Both the position numbers and the translations under genes were made by a program. The notes beneath the pieces are model-generated. The model saw only the letters and a list, made by a program, of their open reading frames with translations. It made no database searches and was not told the DNA's origin. Of a stretch of 64,000 nucleotides of DNA, positions 53,747-63,167 are shown one piece after another (positions within the stretch are counted from its first letter, which is position 1; each line of letters starts with the position of its first letter). The DNA is taken from contig JAGANL010000002.1 of the NCBI GenBank assembly GCA_017624235.1, positions 1-64,000 of the forward strand, given 5' to 3'. The DNA is from Lachnospiraceae bacterium. GTDB taxonomy: Bacteria > Bacillota > Clostridia > Lachnospirales > Lachnospiraceae.

Positions 53747-54433
53747 ATGAGAAGTATATTGATTTGTGATAAGGATGATGAGACGGTGGAAACAATCAGT
53801 CATTATCTTTCCGGGGAAGGATATGAGATATATCAAGCATACGATGGGGAGGAAGCGTTGAAGCTTGCCTGGCAAAACAATATTCATCTGGTTCTGATGG
53901 AGCTTGTGCTGGAGAAGTTGGATGGGATCAGCGTAATTCAGCGGATACGGGAGAAAAAAAGCCTGCCGATTATCGTTTTGTCCGAAAAGGCAGGAGAGGT
54001 AGATAAGATCAGTGCACTTAATGCCGGAGCCGATGATTATATCACGAAGCCATGCAGTATGTCCGAGCTGGCAGCGAGGGTCAGATCCCAGCTTCGCAGA
54101 TATATACAGTTTCAAAACCGAAGTGAGGAAATACCGCACATTTATAAGGTGGATGGATTGCGTATGGACGATGACAGCAGAAAGGTGACAGTGGATGGAA
54201 GGGAGGTTAGGCTGACCCCTATCGAGTATAAGATACTGGCGCTTCTGATGAGGGAAAAGGGAAAGGTCTATTCCATCGAGCAGATTTATGAAACCATCTG
54301 GAATATGAGAGCAATCGGAGCTGACAATACGATTGCGGTACATATTCGCCATATCCGGGAGAAAATTGAGCACAATCCAAAGCAGCCCAGGTATTTAAAG
54401 GTTGTTTGGGGAACTGGCTATAAGGTGGGCTGA
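53747..54433 (+). CDS. OmpR/PhoB-type response regulator with atypical receiver
   Basis: The 228-aa protein has a receiver domain (1-115) and a winged-helix DNA-binding domain (about 130-227; 'VRLTPIEYKILALLM', 'TIAVHIRHIREKI...VWGTGYKVG'). The phosphoacceptor position reads 'LMELVLEKLDG', with Glu52 instead of Asp. The acidic pair is also altered ('ICDKDD', Lys9). Ser79 and Lys101 are kept. I infer phosphorylation-independent, possibly always-on activity. No histidine kinase is adjacent. I chose ATG 53747 with AAGGAGAG upstream. Confidence 0.88.
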   Translation: MRSILICDKDDETVETISHYLSGEGYEIYQAYDGEEALKLAWQNNIHLVLMELVLEKLDGISVIQRIREKKSLPIIVLSEKAGEVDKISALNAGADDYITKPCSMSELAARVRSQLRRYIQFQNRSEEIPHIYKVDGLRMDDDSRKVTVDGREVRLTPIEYKILALLMREKGKVYSIEQIYETIWNMRAIGADNTIAVHIRHIREKIEHNPKQPRYLKVVWGTGYKVG

Positions 54434-54539
54434 AAGTGTAAAAAAAGAACACAATCGGGCATTGTCCGTCCCGTCAGAAAGAGCTATACTGAAGAAAGAT
54501 TCAGGATGTGGAAGCAGATTTCAAAAATGGAGGAGAAAA

Positions 54540-55418
54540 ATGATTTATACGATTGAAAATGAAAGCATGACTGTACGGATTAAGGCGCGTGGTGCGGAGG
54601 TATGCTCTGTCGTAGAGAAGAAAACCGGACGAGAATATATGTGGAATGCCGATCCTGTTTATTGGGGACGGACTTCTCCGATTTTGTTCCCGTTTGTCGG
54701 GGGTCTGAAAAATGGTGGATTCTCTTATGCAGGAACGGAGTATCACATCGGCAAGCATGGCTTTGCCCGGGATATGGATTTCCAATTGGAAAAGCAGGAA
54801 GCAGAAAGCATTTGGTTTTCTCTGGAGGATACGGAGGAAACCAGAAAGTCTTATCCGTTTTCCTTCCGGCTTTTGGCCGGATATATACTGCATGGAACGC
54901 AGTTGGAGGTAAAGTGGTGCGTGGAGAATCGGAATGACAGGACCATGTACTTTGCATTGGGAGGACACCCGGCTTTTGCCTGTCCGCCGTCCTGGCAGCA
55001 GGGAAAGAGAACGGACTGCAGTATTTGGTTTGACCAGCCTAAGCAGCTGGTCAGTGAACTGATCGGAAGTGACGGACTGGTATCAGGGGAACAGAAGGTG
55101 TACGAGCTTCGGGATGGCATTCTGCCTGTGACAACGGGCTTGTTTGATCGGGATGCACTGATCATGGATCAGGGACAGGTACATGAAATTGCTCTTTGTG
55201 ATTTGGACAACAAGCCTTACGTGAGAGTGCAGTTTGATGCGGACTATGTGGGAGTCTGGTCTATGCCGGATGATAATGCGTCTTTTATCTGTATTGAACC
55301 ATGGTATGGAAGATGTGATAACTCAGATTTTCAGGGAAGTCTGGAGGAACGTAAGTGGGGCAACCGTCTGGAGGCAGGCGGGGTTTTTGAAGCCGGTTAT
55401 ACGATTTGCTTTGAATAA
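54540..55418 (+). CDS. Aldose 1-epimerase family protein (LacX-like)
   Basis: The 292-aa protein belongs to the galactose mutarotase-like fold ('LKARGAEVCSV'-type start, 'SPILFPFVGGL', 'HGFARDMDF', 'ALGGHPAFACP' with conserved His, and Glu near 'IEPWYGRCD'). Members interconvert sugar anomers. I chose ATG 54540 with GGAGGAG upstream. No sugar operon adjoins it, so its substrate is open. Confidence 0.88.
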   Translation: MIYTIENESMTVRIKARGAEVCSVVEKKTGREYMWNADPVYWGRTSPILFPFVGGLKNGGFSYAGTEYHIGKHGFARDMDFQLEKQEAESIWFSLEDTEETRKSYPFSFRLLAGYILHGTQLEVKWCVENRNDRTMYFALGGHPAFACPPSWQQGKRTDCSIWFDQPKQLVSELIGSDGLVSGEQKVYELRDGILPVTTGLFDRDALIMDQGQVHEIALCDLDNKPYVRVQFDADYVGVWSMPDDNASFICIEPWYGRCDNSDFQGSLEERKWGNRLEAGGVFEAGYTICFE

Positions 55419-55450
55419 GCAAACCAGAATTGGAAAAGGATGAAAAGGAA

Positions 55451-55485
55451 GAGGAGAAGGTTCCGAAAAAACCTTCTCCTCTTTC
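55451..55485. terminator. Bidirectional terminator
   Basis: GAGGAGAAGGTT and AACCTTCTCCTC form a perfect 12-bp stem with a 7-nt loop, flanked by A-rich and T-rich tracts. It serves the epimerase gene and the convergent transporter. Confidence 0.9.
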
Positions 55486-55489
55486 CCTT

Positions 55490-56845
55490 TTATAAAGTGA
55501 TTATACCAAAGGCATTGGCAACGGAGCTCAACAAAATCAGAACGATTAGAACAGGTGCCACATATTTGATTAGAATCGTATATAGCTTCTGGCTCTTGAA
55601 GGGCGATGACTTCTCCACTTCCTCTATGATAGAAGTCGGCTTTACGATAAAGCCAACAAAAATACAGGTAAAAAGTGCCACAAAAGGCATCAGAACGCTG
55701 TTGCTGACAAAATCAAAGAAGTCTAAGAAGGACATGCCAAGCGGAGTAATGCCGGACCAGATTCCAAACCCGAGAGAAGACGGTAAGGCAATGATAACGG
55801 ATAATAACAGTACAATCAGGCAGGTTGTCCTTCTCTTTAAATGGAACTTGTCCTGTATGATGGAAACGATGGTCTCCATCAGGGAAATGGAGGAAGTCAG
55901 TGCTGCAAACAGAACGAGTACAAAGAATACCAGTCCGATGACATTCCCGAATTTCATGCTGGCAAAAACGTTCGGCAGCGTGATGAACATCAGGCTTGGG
56001 CCGGAGGAGAGCACGCTTTCATCACCACCGGAAAAAGCAAATACCGAAGGAATGATGATCAGTCCCGCAAGAAAGGCAATTCCTGTGTCGAACAGTTCGA
56101 TGTTGCGGACAGAGGATTCCACATTTTCAGAATCCGGTACGTAAGATCCGTAGGTAATCATAATGCCCATGGCCAGGGACATGGAATAAAAGAGCTGTCC
56201 CATGGCAGCCAGAAGACCATTGAAGGAAAATCTGGAAAAATCCGGCCTTACATAATAAATGATTCCGTCCAGGGCTCCCGGCAGGGTCAGTACATAGACA
56301 GCAATTCCGATGGAGAGAAAGACCAGTACAGGCATCAGAATCTTGCTCGCTTTTTCAACGCCCTTCTGGACTCCCATCATAACGATGACTGCAGTAGCGG
56401 CAATAAAGAGAGCCAGCCAGAAGATCGGTTCTGCCGGCTTGCTGATAAAATCCGTAAAAAAGCCTGCATCGGTAGCAGCCTGTCCCTGACCGGTGAGATA
56501 GACGGTAAAATATTTGGTTACCCATCCGCCTATGACACAGTAATACGGGAAAATAATAATTGGAACCAGACATGCTAAAATTCCCAGAAATGAGAATTTT
56601 TTGTGCAGGGAGGAAAAGGCATACAGGGCGCTTTTCTTTGTCTTTCGGCCGATACAGATCTCGGTCAGCATCAGTGAGAAGCCAAAGGTAACCGCCAGAA
56701 TCAGGTACAGGAACAGGAAGGTGCCTCCGCCGTATTTAGCAGCCAGATATGGAAAACGCCAGATGTTACCCAGACCGACTGCAGAACCGGCTGCAGCCAG
56801 AACAAAGCCGATGCGGCTTGAAAAATTGTTTTTCTTTTCTTTCAT
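55490..56845 (-). CDS. Neurotransmitter:sodium symporter (NSS/LeuT family)
   Basis: The 451-aa protein has 11 predicted transmembrane helices, as in short prokaryotic NSS transporters. The first helix carries the Na+/substrate site signature 'AAAGSAVGLGNIWRFPYL'; 'YSMSLAMGIMITYGSYVP' is helix 6. It probably imports an amino acid with Na+. Single-gene unit; substrate unknown. Confidence 0.93.
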   Translation of the reverse strand: MKEKKNNFSSRIGFVLAAAGSAVGLGNIWRFPYLAAKYGGGTFLFLYLILAVTFGFSLMLTEICIGRKTKKSALYAFSSLHKKFSFLGILACLVPIIIFPYYCVIGGWVTKYFTVYLTGQGQAATDAGFFTDFISKPAEPIFWLALFIAATAVIVMMGVQKGVEKASKILMPVLVFLSIGIAVYVLTLPGALDGIIYYVRPDFSRFSFNGLLAAMGQLFYSMSLAMGIMITYGSYVPDSENVESSVRNIELFDTGIAFLAGLIIIPSVFAFSGGDESVLSSGPSLMFITLPNVFASMKFGNVIGLVFFVLVLFAALTSSISLMETIVSIIQDKFHLKRRTTCLIVLLLSVIIALPSSLGFGIWSGITPLGMSFLDFFDFVSNSVLMPFVALFTCIFVGFIVKPTSIIEEVEKSSPFKSQKLYTILIKYVAPVLIVLILLSSVANAFGIITL

Positions 56846-56954
56846 TGTAATACCCCTTATAAGTTTATTGTTTGATGTTGGAAATTTTATTCTAGCATAG
56901 AAAGGCTGTTATGGGAAGAAAAATAAATTTTCAATAATAATTGCACCATAGTGA

Positions 56955-57005
56955 TTGACAGAAGCCCAAAAAAGTATATAATGAACATATGAACAATCGT
57001 TCATA
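56955..57005 (+). promoter_or_regulatory. Promoter and ArsR/SmtB-type operator of the metal operon
   Basis: A perfect TTGACA (56955-56960) and TATAAT (56977-56982) are spaced by 16 bp. An inverted repeat TATGAAC-AATC-GTTCATA (56988-57005) lies just after the -10. It fits the TGAACA..TGTTCA-like operators of ArsR/SmtB regulators, so the first gene very likely represses its own operon until metal binds. Confidence 0.85.
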
Positions 57006-57030
57006 CAAAAAAGCAGGAAGGAGAGGGAGC

Positions 57031-57402
57031 ATGAAGATTGAGAAGGAACCAATAGAGCAGTGTGAATTTATACATGTGCATGAGGAGACGGTGGAAAAGG
57101 TCAATGCCAAAATGCCCGATGAAGAACAGCTGTATGATCTGGCTGATTTTTTTAAGGTATTTGCGGATTCCACCCGTATTAAAATCTTGTATGTGCTGCT
57201 TTGTTCGGAAATGTGCGTTTGTGATCTGGCACAGATTTTGAATATGTCCCAATCTGCAATTTCTCACCAACTGAGGACTTTAAAGCAGATGGATCTGGTA
57301 CGGAACAGACGGGAGGGCAAGACGGTCTTTTACTCCCTTTCTGATGGACATATCAAGACGATTTTAAGTCAGGGCCTAGATCATATTGAAGAAGAGGAAT
57401 AG
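57031..57402 (+). CDS. ArsR/SmtB family metal-sensing repressor (CadC/ZiaR-like)
   Basis: The 123-aa protein has the ArsR winged helix ('DSTRIKILYVLLCSEMCVCDLA', 'SQSAISHQLRTLKQ'). The thiol site pair is in 'MCVCDLA', with a Cys/His-bearing N-terminus ('CEFIHVH') as in CadC. The alpha-5 zinc site Asp-X-His ... His-X2-Glu is present in 'SDGHIKTILSQGLDHIEE'. Both site types suggest sensing of Zn, Cd or Pb. I chose ATG 57031 with AAGGAG upstream; an earlier ATG at 56989 lies in the operator. Confidence 0.92.
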   Translation: MKIEKEPIEQCEFIHVHEETVEKVNAKMPDEEQLYDLADFFKVFADSTRIKILYVLLCSEMCVCDLAQILNMSQSAISHQLRTLKQMDLVRNRREGKTVFYSLSDGHIKTILSQGLDHIEEEE

Positions 57403-57427
57403 CGGATAAAAGAAAGGAGGATGTAGC

Positions 57428-57649
57428 ATGAAAAAAACGTATATTCTGGAGGATTTGGATTGTGCACATTGTGCAGCTAAAATTGAGACGGCAGTCAGCA
57501 GGCTGGATGGAGTGGAAAAGTGTACCGTTACTTTTCTGACCCAGAAGCTGGTGATTGAAGCAGAGGAAGAGAAGATTCCTCAGATTACCAAAGAAATCAA
57601 GAGTATTGTAAAGAAAACGGAGCCGGATGTAACCGTAATCGAAAAATGA
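57428..57649 (+). CDS. Heavy-metal-associated domain protein
   Basis: The 73-aa protein is one ferredoxin-like HMA domain with the metal-binding 'DLDCAHCAAKIE'. The Asp next to CxxC is typical of zinc/cadmium-type HMA domains. The ATPase downstream lacks an HMA domain, so this is probably its detached metal-binding module or chaperone. AAAGGAGG precedes ATG 57428. Confidence 0.9.
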   Translation: MKKTYILEDLDCAHCAAKIETAVSRLDGVEKCTVTFLTQKLVIEAEEEKIPQITKEIKSIVKKTEPDVTVIEK

Positions 57650-57657
57650 TGTGCACA

Positions 57658-57693
57658 GGGAGGCGGAATATATGCTGCGGCATTCCGCTTCCC
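57658..57693 (+). other. Intercistronic hairpin
   Basis: GGGAGGCGGAAT and ATTCCGCTTCCC pair over 12 positions (one G-U) between the HMA gene and the ATPase gene. No T run follows. It could tune relative expression or mRNA stability. Confidence 0.6.
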
Positions 57694-57714
57694 TGCTTCA
57701 CAGGAGGAGAGATT

Positions 57715-59622
57715 ATGACAAAGAAATTGAAAAAGAGATTGAAAAAAATTCTGGCAGGCGCTGCGGTACTGGTTTGTGCGGTTCTTGCAGCCGGATTGCC
57801 GGGTGAATTATACAGGTATGCCTCCTTTGTCCTGTTTCTGGCAGCCTATGTGATTGTGGGCGGTGATGTGGTCAAGAATGCTATTGTAAATATCGGACAT
57901 GGGCAGGTGTTTGATGAGAACTTTCTGATGACGCTGGCGACGGTGGGGGCCTTTTTTGTGGGAGATTACCCGGAAGCGGTAGCGGTTATGCTGTTTTATC
58001 AGGTGGGAGAATGGTTTCAGTCCTATGCGGTCAATAAATCACGTAAATCCATTACCGAGCTGATGGATATCCGGCCTGATTATGCGAATGTGCTTCGGGA
58101 TGGCAGTGAAGAAACGGTGGAACCGGATGAGGTTGCCATGGGAGAGCATATTGTCGTAAAGCCGGGAGAAAGGATTCCGCTGGATGGTATCATCCGAAGG
58201 GGCAATTCTTCTCTGGATACGATGGCGCTGACCGGAGAGAGTATGCCGAGAGAGGTTTTATGTGGTGATGAGGTCATCAGCGGCTGCGTCAATCTACAGG
58301 GTGTTCTGGAAATAGAAGTAACGAAGGAATTTGGTGATTCTACAGTGTCCAAGATTCTGAATCTGGTGGAGAGCGCCAGCAGCAGAAAGGCGGAGGCGGA
58401 GAATTTTATCACGAAGTTTGCCAGATATTATACGCCGATTGTCGTGGTCTGTGCGGCATTGTTAGCGGTTCTGCCTCCACTGGTATTGAGTGTTCTGGTA
58501 GGACAGAATGCGCAGGCGGTGCCTGTTACGGGAGCTGTCTGGGCAGATTGGATCTACCGGGCGTTGACTTTCTTGGTCATTTCCTGCCCGTGTGCTCTTG
58601 TCATCAGTATTCCGCTTAGCTTCTTCGGCGGCTTGGGCGGTGCCAGCAGGGAAGGAATTCTGATCAAGGGAAGCAACTATCTGGAAGCCCTGGCAGAGGC
58701 AGAGAGTGTCGTAATGGATAAGACCGGCACACTGACCAGAGGAACCTTTGCGGTCAGCCAGATTGTGACGGCACCGGATGCAGACTGTACGAAGGAAAAG
58801 CTGTTAGAGCTTGCAGCTTATGCAGAGAGCTATTCCAATCATCCGATTTCCAAATCCCTGCTTGCAGCTTATGGGAAGGAGATTGACAGCAGCAGGATTG
58901 AGCGTGCAGAGGAGATTGCGGGGAACGGCGTCCATGTCTGCGTGGATGGAAAAGAGGTTTATGCAGGAAATACCAGGCTGATGGAAGAACAGCAGATACA
59001 GCCGCTTCCTGCCAGAGAGACGGGAACGGTAGTGCATGTGGCATGTGCTGGATGTTATCTGGGATATATTCTGATTGCAGATGAGATTAAGGAAGATGCC
59101 GCAGAGGCGGTTCAGGCTTTGAAGGCAGCCGGAATCAGACAGATCGTCATGCTGACCGGAGACCGAAAGGAAACGGCGGAGGATGTGGCAGGCAGACTGG
59201 GAATTACAGAGGTGTATGCGGAGCTTCTTCCGGGAGATAAGGTAGACCGGATGGAAGAGCTGATGCAGAAGAAATCGGCTAAAGGGAAGCTATTGTTTGT
59301 CGGGGACGGCATCAATGATGCTCCCGTGCTTGCCCGGGCGGATATCGGGATTGCGATGGGAGGACTTGGTTCAGATGCGGCAATCGAGGCGGCAGATGTG
59401 GTTATTATGACGGATGAACCGTCCAAGCTTGCGCGGGCCATGCAGATTTCACATAAGACACTTCGGATTGTGAAACAGAACATTGTTTTTGCTCTGGGAG
59501 TGAAGATTCTGGTGCTTCTGCTGGCGGCAGCCGGTATTGCTTCCATGTGGGCGGCCGTATTTGCCGATGTGGGAGTGGCTGTCATTGCTATCCTGAATGC
59601 CATGCGTGCCCTGAAGGCATAG
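57715..59622 (+). CDS. cadA: P1B-type heavy metal ATPase (Zn/Cd/Pb efflux)
   Basis: The 635-aa protein pumps divalent soft metals out of the cell. It has the membrane metal motif CPC (291-293, 'ISCPCALVISIP'), phosphorylation Asp335 in 'DKTGTLTRG', the HP motif in 'YSNHPISKS', 'MLTGDRKETA' and 'VGDGINDAPVLA'. The last helices hold Lys ('GVKILVLLL') and Asp ('FADVGVAV'), which mark the P1B-2 Zn/Cd/Pb group rather than Cu. No N-terminal HMA domain. I chose ATG 57715 with GGAGGAGA upstream. Confidence 0.93.
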   Translation: MTKKLKKRLKKILAGAAVLVCAVLAAGLPGELYRYASFVLFLAAYVIVGGDVVKNAIVNIGHGQVFDENFLMTLATVGAFFVGDYPEAVAVMLFYQVGEWFQSYAVNKSRKSITELMDIRPDYANVLRDGSEETVEPDEVAMGEHIVVKPGERIPLDGIIRRGNSSLDTMALTGESMPREVLCGDEVISGCVNLQGVLEIEVTKEFGDSTVSKILNLVESASSRKAEAENFITKFARYYTPIVVVCAALLAVLPPLVLSVLVGQNAQAVPVTGAVWADWIYRALTFLVISCPCALVISIPLSFFGGLGGASREGILIKGSNYLEALAEAESVVMDKTGTLTRGTFAVSQIVTAPDADCTKEKLLELAAYAESYSNHPISKSLLAAYGKEIDSSRIERAEEIAGNGVHVCVDGKEVYAGNTRLMEEQQIQPLPARETGTVVHVACAGCYLGYILIADEIKEDAAEAVQALKAAGIRQIVMLTGDRKETAEDVAGRLGITEVYAELLPGDKVDRMEELMQKKSAKGKLLFVGDGINDAPVLARADIGIAMGGLGSDAAIEAADVVIMTDEPSKLARAMQISHKTLRIVKQNIVFALGVKILVLLLAAAGIASMWAAVFADVGVAVIAILNAMRALKA

Positions 59623-59691
59623 CTTACGGAAGGAAAACAGCGGACAGGACTGTAAAATGGGGCGGCTTAGGCAGGAAAGAGAACGGATCAT

Positions 59692-60279
59692 ATGAAGCAT
59701 ATCAGATTAGAACCGGTGATAAACGGGAAGGATATAAAGAGAGTACAGGAACGATATCATTTTCAGGATGCTGATGTTCAAATGCTGCATAGAGTTTATG
59801 AAACACTGTGCCCGCTTTTACATACAGAAGGCTGGTATGGGGCAGGGCCGGACGGGGAAGCTTGTAATTGTATTGTGACTCTGGGGCCCTATGTGGATGA
59901 ACTGGAGGAGCTTTATGAACGTGCGGGAGCCATGTCTGAGGCATACAGTCTGGAATGTATTGCCATGGAGCTTCTTCAAAGGTCTTACGAAGCCCTTTCG
60001 GATGCAATCAGGAAGGAATACGGCAAGGGGATTGCCGGGTATGAATTTTTTGGTGAAAAGAGATCCTTTGAGGAGATGGCTGAGGTACTGCGTGTTTCCG
60101 GGCAGCAGACGGTAAGGTGTAATCGGGCAGGGATGCTTCAGCCAAAAAAAAGTGTGGTCTTTGTTGCAAGGCTGACAGCGGATAAGGCATGCAGGGTACA
60201 GAATATTTGTGCGGAATGCAGTAACCTTTTCTGTCGGAGCCGACAGCGTAGAAAGGAATCAGGAGCAGAAAGCAGTTGA
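59692..60279 (+). CDS. MetH reactivation-domain-like protein, stand-alone
   Basis: The 195-aa protein resembles the C-terminal activation domain of B12-dependent methionine synthase: 'IVTLGPYVDELEELY', a helical middle ending 'AIRKEYG', 'MLQPKKSVVFVARL' (usual M.P.KSVS) and a final Cys cluster 'CAECSNLFC', like the 'CxxC....C' tail of short MetH systems. Such domains bind SAM to re-methylate oxidised cobalamin. Function as a separate reactivation subunit is inference. It starts 69 nt after the metal ATPase; no MetH gene is in the window. Confidence 0.62.
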   Translation: MKHIRLEPVINGKDIKRVQERYHFQDADVQMLHRVYETLCPLLHTEGWYGAGPDGEACNCIVTLGPYVDELEELYERAGAMSEAYSLECIAMELLQRSYEALSDAIRKEYGKGIAGYEFFGEKRSFEEMAEVLRVSGQQTVRCNRAGMLQPKKSVVFVARLTADKACRVQNICAECSNLFCRSRQRRKESGAESS

Positions 60280-60321
60280 TTTGACATGAGGGAGTTTATA
60301 TTTTTTTAAGAAAGAAGTATA

Positions 60322-60395
60322 TTGACATTCTTCTCTGACATGTTATATTGTTATATAAAAGATAGAACAGATAAAACAGTCCTGCTTTATCTGTT
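60322..60395 (+). promoter_or_regulatory. clpB promoter and leader hairpin
   Basis: TTGACA (60322-60327) and TATATT (60344-60349) are spaced by 16 bp. The leader then has AACAGATAAA (60366-60375) and TTTATCTGTT (60386-60395), a perfect 10-bp inverted repeat with an internal CAG/CTG extension and no T run. TGACAT occurs twice around the promoter 13 bp apart, which does not match the CtsR spacing. The hairpin could be a heat-sensing or operator element. Confidence 0.6.
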
Positions 60396-60424
60396 TACAT
60401 ATAAGAGGAATGGAGGGAATGTTG

Positions 60425-63010
60425 ATGAATATATCGAAATTTACACAGAAGTCTGTGGAAGCAGTGGAACGCTGCGAAAAACTGGCTTATGAATATGGAA
60501 ATCAGGAAATTGAACAGGAACATCTGTTGTACAGTTTGCTCACCATTGATGATAGTTTGATTTTGAAGCTGGTCGAAAAGATGGAGATTCAGAAGGAACA
60601 TTTTGTCAACCGTGTAAAGAGTGCTTTGGAAAAACGTGTCAAGGTACAGGGCGGGCAGGTCTATGTGGGACAGTATCTGAATAAGGTGCTGATTTCCGCT
60701 GAGGATGAGGCTAAATCCATGGGGGATGAATATGTTTCTGTAGAGCATCTGTTCCTTTCCATGTTGAAAAATCCCAATAAGGAAATCAAGTCCATTTTCC
60801 AGGAATACGGTATTACGAGGGAACGCTTTTTACAGGCGCTTGCAACAGTGCGGGGCAATCAGAAGGTGACCAGTGATAACCCGGAAGCTACTTATGATAC
60901 TTTGGAAAAATACGGGCAGGATCTGGTGGAAAAGGCCAGGGCGCAGAAGCTTGATCCGGTCATCGGCAGAGATACGGAAATTCGGAATGTAATACGTATT
61001 CTGTCCCGTAAGACGAAGAACAATCCGGTGCTTATCGGAGAGCCGGGCGTTGGCAAAACCGCCGTTGTAGAAGGGCTGGCACAGCGTATCGTGCGGGGAG
61101 ATGTACCACAGGGGCTGAAGGATAAAAAGATTTTTTCGCTGGATATGGGTGCTCTGGTAGCCGGAGCAAAATACCGGGGTGAATTTGAGGAACGGTTAAA
61201 GGCGGTTCTGGAGGATGTGAAAAACAGCAATGGACAGATTATCCTGTTTATTGATGAACTGCATACGATTGTCGGTGCAGGTAAGACGGACGGTGCCATG
61301 GATGCCGGAAATATGTTAAAGCCCATGCTTGCACGAGGCGAGCTGCACTGTATCGGCGCGACGACATTGAATGAATACCGGCAGTATATTGAAAAGGATG
61401 CGGCACTGGAACGTCGTTTCCAGCCGGTTATGGTGGATGAACCTACAGTGGAGGATACCATTTCGATTCTGCGTGGTTTGAAGGAGCGTTATGAGGTTTA
61501 TCATGGAGTCAAGATCATGGATAATGCTCTGGTAAGCGCTGCAACCTTGTCACACCGCTATATATCAGACCGTTTCCTGCCGGATAAGGCCATTGATCTG
61601 GTGGATGAGGCCTGTGCACTGATTAAGACAGAGTTGGACTCCATGCCGACAGAACTGGATGAACTGCAGCGTAAGGTGATGCAGATGGAAATTGAAGAAG
61701 CAGCATTAAAGAAAGAGGATGACCGTTTAAGTAGGGAACGTCTGGAAAATCTGCAGAAGGAGCTGGCAGAGTTAAAGGCAGAATTTAACAACCGTAAGGC
61801 ACAGTGGGATAATGAAAAGGCTTCCGTAGAAAAGCTGTCCAGACTGCGTGAGGAAATCGAGACGATGAACAGCCAGATTCAGATTGCCCAGCGGGAAGGA
61901 GATCTGGAAAAGGCAGCAGAGCTGTCCTACGGCAAGCTGCCTGCTTTAAAGCAGCAGTTGGAAATCGAAGAGGAAAAGGTCAAGGCATCGGATCTGTCTC
62001 TGGTACATGAGAGCGTATCGGAGGAAGAAATTGCCCGGATTATTTCCAGATGGACAGGAATTCCGGTATCCAAGCTGACAGAGAGTGAACGCAATAAGAC
62101 TCTGCATCTGGATGAAGAGCTTCATAAGAGAGTCATCGGACAGGATGAAGGTGTAACAAAGGTGACGGAGGCAATCATTCGCTCCAAGGCAGGCATCAAA
62201 GACCCGACCAAGCCAATCGGTTCCTTCCTGTTCCTCGGACCTACCGGTGTCGGCAAAACAGAGCTTGCAAAAGCACTGGCCGCAGCACTGTTCGATGATG
62301 AAAACAATATGGTGCGTATCGATATGAGTGAGTACATGGAGAAGTATTCCGTGTCCCGCTTAATCGGAGCGCCTCCTGGATATGTAGGCTATGAAGAGGG
62401 AGGCCAGCTGACAGAAGCTGTCCGCAGAAAACCCTATTCGGTTGTTCTGTTTGATGAAATTGAGAAGGCCCATCCGGATGTATTCAATGTACTTTTGCAG
62501 GTATTGGATGACGGGCGGATTACCGATTCTCAGGGCCGTACGGTAGACTTTAAAAATACCATTCTGATCATGACCTCCAATATCGGCGCAGGCTATCTGC
62601 TGGAGGGTATTGATGAATCAGGCCATATCAATGCGGATGCGGAAAAGAATGTTATGGAGGAATTGAGGGCGCATTTCAGACCGGAATTTTTGAATCGGCT
62701 GGATGAGACTATTTTGTTCAAGCCGTTAACAAAATCCAACATCGGCGGTATCATTCATTTGATTATTGCAGATTTGAACAGACGTCTGGAAGACCGTGAA
62801 ATTGCCATTGAGTTGACGCAGACAGCGGAGGATTTTATTGTAGAACATGCTTATGATCCGGTTTATGGTGCAAGGCCGTTAAAGAGGTATATACAGAAAT
62901 ATGTCGAGACACTTTCGGCAAAACTGATTCTGGCAGATGCAGTCGGCCCAAAGGATGTGATTCTGATTGATGTGGCAGACGGAGAGCTTGTAGCCAGGAA
63001 AAGGGTATAA
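60425..63010 (+). CDS. clpB: ATP-dependent chaperone ClpB
   Basis: ClpB pulls polypeptides out of aggregates together with DnaK. The 861-aa protein has the N-domain (1-150), first AAA+ module (Walker A 'GEPGVGKT', 205-212), the coiled-coil middle domain (about 400-520, which distinguishes ClpB from ClpC and ClpA), and the second AAA+ module ('GPTGVGKT', 605-612). No IGF/L loop for ClpP is expected. I chose ATG 60425 with GGAGGG 7 nt upstream rather than ATG 60410. Confidence 0.96.
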   Translation: MNISKFTQKSVEAVERCEKLAYEYGNQEIEQEHLLYSLLTIDDSLILKLVEKMEIQKEHFVNRVKSALEKRVKVQGGQVYVGQYLNKVLISAEDEAKSMGDEYVSVEHLFLSMLKNPNKEIKSIFQEYGITRERFLQALATVRGNQKVTSDNPEATYDTLEKYGQDLVEKARAQKLDPVIGRDTEIRNVIRILSRKTKNNPVLIGEPGVGKTAVVEGLAQRIVRGDVPQGLKDKKIFSLDMGALVAGAKYRGEFEERLKAVLEDVKNSNGQIILFIDELHTIVGAGKTDGAMDAGNMLKPMLARGELHCIGATTLNEYRQYIEKDAALERRFQPVMVDEPTVEDTISILRGLKERYEVYHGVKIMDNALVSAATLSHRYISDRFLPDKAIDLVDEACALIKTELDSMPTELDELQRKVMQMEIEEAALKKEDDRLSRERLENLQKELAELKAEFNNRKAQWDNEKASVEKLSRLREEIETMNSQIQIAQREGDLEKAAELSYGKLPALKQQLEIEEEKVKASDLSLVHESVSEEEIARIISRWTGIPVSKLTESERNKTLHLDEELHKRVIGQDEGVTKVTEAIIRSKAGIKDPTKPIGSFLFLGPTGVGKTELAKALAAALFDDENNMVRIDMSEYMEKYSVSRLIGAPPGYVGYEEGGQLTEAVRRKPYSVVLFDEIEKAHPDVFNVLLQVLDDGRITDSQGRTVDFKNTILIMTSNIGAGYLLEGIDESGHINADAEKNVMEELRAHFRPEFLNRLDETILFKPLTKSNIGGIIHLIIADLNRRLEDREIAIELTQTAEDFIVEHAYDPVYGARPLKRYIQKYVETLSAKLILADAVGPKDVILIDVADGELVARKRV

Positions 63011-63084
63011 GGAAATCAGTTTATCAAACCTCCTGTAGACGGTCAGAAATAGCTGTTTTATATTTGAACATGCAAGGTTGAGGT

Positions 63085-63150
63085 AAAAAGGATAGGAGAA
63101 ATATCATTTATGCTGGTTACAGCTGGATGTATTTCTCTTATCCTTTTTGG
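63085..63150 (+). terminator. Terminator after clpB
   Basis: AAAAAGGATA-GGAGAAATA (63085-63103) and TATTTCTCTTATCCTTTTT (63130-63148) form a long, nearly perfect stem around a 26-nt loop. It is A/T-flanked and can serve the convergent HxlR gene too. Confidence 0.85.
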
Positions 63151-63167
63151 CTTCGTCCTTTTTGTTC

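Noticed and set aside
60322..60342. CtsR operator at the clpB promoter
   Set aside because: TGACAT occurs twice but 13 bp apart; CtsR needs GGTCAAA heptads about 10 bp apart.
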